The translations under genes were made by a program, and so were the position numbers. Positions 31,112 through 32,184 of a stretch of DNA of 32,184 nt are shown piece by piece. The notes under the pieces were generated by a model that worked only from the letters and a program-made list of their open reading frames with translations, searched no databases and was not told where the DNA came from. Source of the DNA: Chloroflexota bacterium (GTDB lineage Bacteria; Chloroflexota; Ktedonobacteria; Ktedonobacterales; JADMIN01); the NCBI GenBank assembly GCA_021814145.1, contig JAKAIY010000029.1, forward strand, positions 1-32,184, given 5' to 3'. How positions within the stretch are numbered: position 1 is the first letter of the stretch; each line of letters begins with the position of its first letter.

Positions 31112-32184
31112 TCACTGGCCATCCCAGAACTTGCCCCATGCGCTCCTCCGCCAGGATTGTATGGATTCCTTGCGCGCAGAAGCTGCTGATGCCTGGGCTA
31201 CTTTTGTGTCTGCCGGCACGGCGAGCGTCGCGAGGTTGTCCTGTACCACTTGCGCCTCCCTTGGCATGCCGATAACTTCGAGAATGGTGAGCGCCTGCTC
31301 ATAGTAGCGGCGCGCCTCCTCCGGCCGCCCCAGGCTACGGGCCAGACTGCCCAGGTTATTGAGCGTCACCCCCTCGGTGGCGCGGTCGCCCACCTCACGC
31401 AAAATGGCGAGCGCCTGCTCATAGTAGCGGCGCGCCTCCTCTGGCCGCCCCAGGCTGCGGGCCAGGAGGCCCAGGTTATTGAATGTCGTCCCCTCGCCGC
31501 CGCGGTCGCCTACCTTCCGCCAGGTGGCGAGCGCCTGCTCATAGTAGCGGCGCGCCTCAGCCGATTGCCCCATATTGTCGACCAGGAGGCCCAGGTTATT
31601 GAGTGTCGTCCCCTCGCCGCCGCGGTCGCCTACCTTCCGCCAGATGGCGAGCGCCTGCTCATAGTAGCGGCGCGCCTCAGCCGATTGCCCCAGGTGGTCA
31701 GACAGGCTAGCCACGTTATTGAGCGTCACCCCCTCGGTGACGAGATCGCCTACCTCGTGCCAGATAGTGAGCGTCTGCTCGTAGTAGCGGCGCGCCTCCT
31801 CCAGCTGCCCCAGGCTACGGGCCAGGAGGCCCAGGTTATTAAGTGTCGTCCCCTCGCCGCCGCGGTCGCCCACCTCACGCCAGATGGCGAGCGCCTGCTC
31901 ATAGTAGCGGCGCGCCTCCTCCGGCTGCCCCAGGCGGTCAGCCAGGCTGGCCAGGTTATTGAGCGTCACCCCCTCAGTGGCGCGGTCGCCCACCTCACGC
32001 AAAATGGCGAGCGCCTGCTCATAGTAGCGGCGCGCCTCCTCTGGCTGCCCCAGGTGGTCAGCCAGAAGGCCCAGGTTATTGAGTGTCGTCCCCTCGCCGC
32101 CGCGGTCGCCTACCTCGCGCAAAATGGTGAGCGCCTGCTCATAGTAGCGGCGCGCCTCCTCCGGCTGCCCCAGGCGGTCAGCCA
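31112..32184 (-). CDS. tandem TPR-repeat protein, C-terminal part (start lies beyond the right edge)
   Basis: At least 357 residues, almost all from a 40-residue tetratricopeptide unit of the kinesin-light-chain/TPR_12 kind, with consensus EARRYYEQALAIWREVGDRG and GEGTTLNNLGLLADxLGQPE. At least seven full units are present. The repeats end at about residue 300 of the visible part, and a 55-residue non-repeat tail ends KFWDGQ. Such arrays bind partner proteins and often follow an NB-ARC, HTH or CHAT domain, which would lie outside the window. The frame is open to the window end. The decayed transposase is immediately downstream. Confidence 0.85.
   Translation of the reverse strand, partial: ADRLGQPEEARRYYEQALTILREVGDRGGEGTTLNNLGLLADHLGQPEEARRYYEQALAILREVGDRATEGVTLNNLASLADRLGQPEEARRYYEQALAIWREVGDRGGEGTTLNNLGLLARSLGQLEEARRYYEQTLTIWHEVGDLVTEGVTLNNVASLSDHLGQSAEARRYYEQALAIWRKVGDRGGEGTTLNNLGLLVDNMGQSAEARRYYEQALATWRKVGDRGGEGTTFNNLGLLARSLGRPEEARRYYEQALAILREVGDRATEGVTLNNLGSLARSLGRPEEARRYYEQALTILEVIGMPREAQVVQDNLATLAVPADTKVAQASAASARKESIQSWRRSAWGKFWDGQ
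31261..32184. repeat. 120-bp tandem repeat array encoding TPR units
   Basis: Near-identical 120-bp units, each with GCGCCTGCTCATAGTAGCGG, recur with exact period from 31261 to the edge (about 7.7 units). Two versions alternate, reading GGEGTT and (A/V)TEGVT at the start of the second helix, in the order A-B-A-B-A-A-B along the protein. High nucleotide identity suggests recent duplication or gene conversion. Confidence 0.9.

Noticed and set aside
31261-32184. Regular 120-bp repetition considered as a CRISPR or satellite array.
   Set aside because: The unit length, open frame and TPR consensus show that it is coding repeat, with no spacers.
1-32184. Search for tRNA, rRNA and CRISPR arrays.
   Set aside because: No T-loop plus acceptor pairing, rRNA-like stretch or repeat-spacer pattern was found by eye; a covariance-model scan would be needed to exclude small RNAs fully.

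Overview
The window is GC-rich bacterial chromosomal DNA with short gaps between genes, mostly strong Shine-Dalgarno sites and housekeeping genes (murJ, lepB, a phosphofructokinase, a KefB-type antiporter). No phage or plasmid backbone is visible. Three features suggest Chloroflexota, possibly Ktedonobacteria-like: a two-HTH regulator with a TPR-like C-terminus, a 40-residue TPR array, and a DUF6325/SHOCT gene pair. This is an inference from gene style; there is no rRNA or other marker gene in the window to confirm it.

Layout. 1-152 holds the 5' end of a minus-strand DNA methyltransferase of restriction-modification type. About 1.7 kb without a convincing gene follows, then a small RHH-like protein (1991-2512). 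A KefB-type antiporter (minus) diverges from a membrane protein/trehalose-phosphatase pair. Next come a YncE-like beta-propeller lipoprotein, a phosphofructokinase-family enzyme, and an asymmetric heterodimeric ABC exporter (8417-12027) preceded by a 34-codon ORF. A small two-TM protein, a Rieske protein, a YdjM-like membrane protein and a UbiA-family decaprenyl-phosphate phosphoribosyltransferase-like enzyme complete the plus-strand block.

From 14.9 to 28.8 kb nearly everything is on the minus strand: a DUF4386-like protein, a GNAT acetyltransferase, a class I glutamine amidotransferase-like peptidase, an alpha/beta-hydrolase pseudoenzyme, SHOCT and DUF6325 proteins, the HTH/TPR regulator, an unknown protein, an overlapping M20 peptidase/DapA-family pair, and murJ. 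One plus-strand exception (19651-20397) is an alpha/beta-hydrolase with Asp at the nucleophile position. The right end has lepB (plus, with a 22-codon leader ORF), an unknown minus-strand gene with a near-consensus promoter, a decayed ISAs1-type transposase, and a TPR protein running off the window.

The most striking signal is six exact copies of the 16-bp palindrome TGTTTCACGTGAAACA, the parS (ParB-binding) consensus, between 13832 and 26634. Each lies 9-88 bp after a stop codon. Two are cores of longer near-palindromes and two others sit close to perfect 15-bp hairpins. This marks a chromosome-segregation (centromere-like) region, probably near the origin, although parAB, dnaA and a DnaA-box cluster are not in the window.
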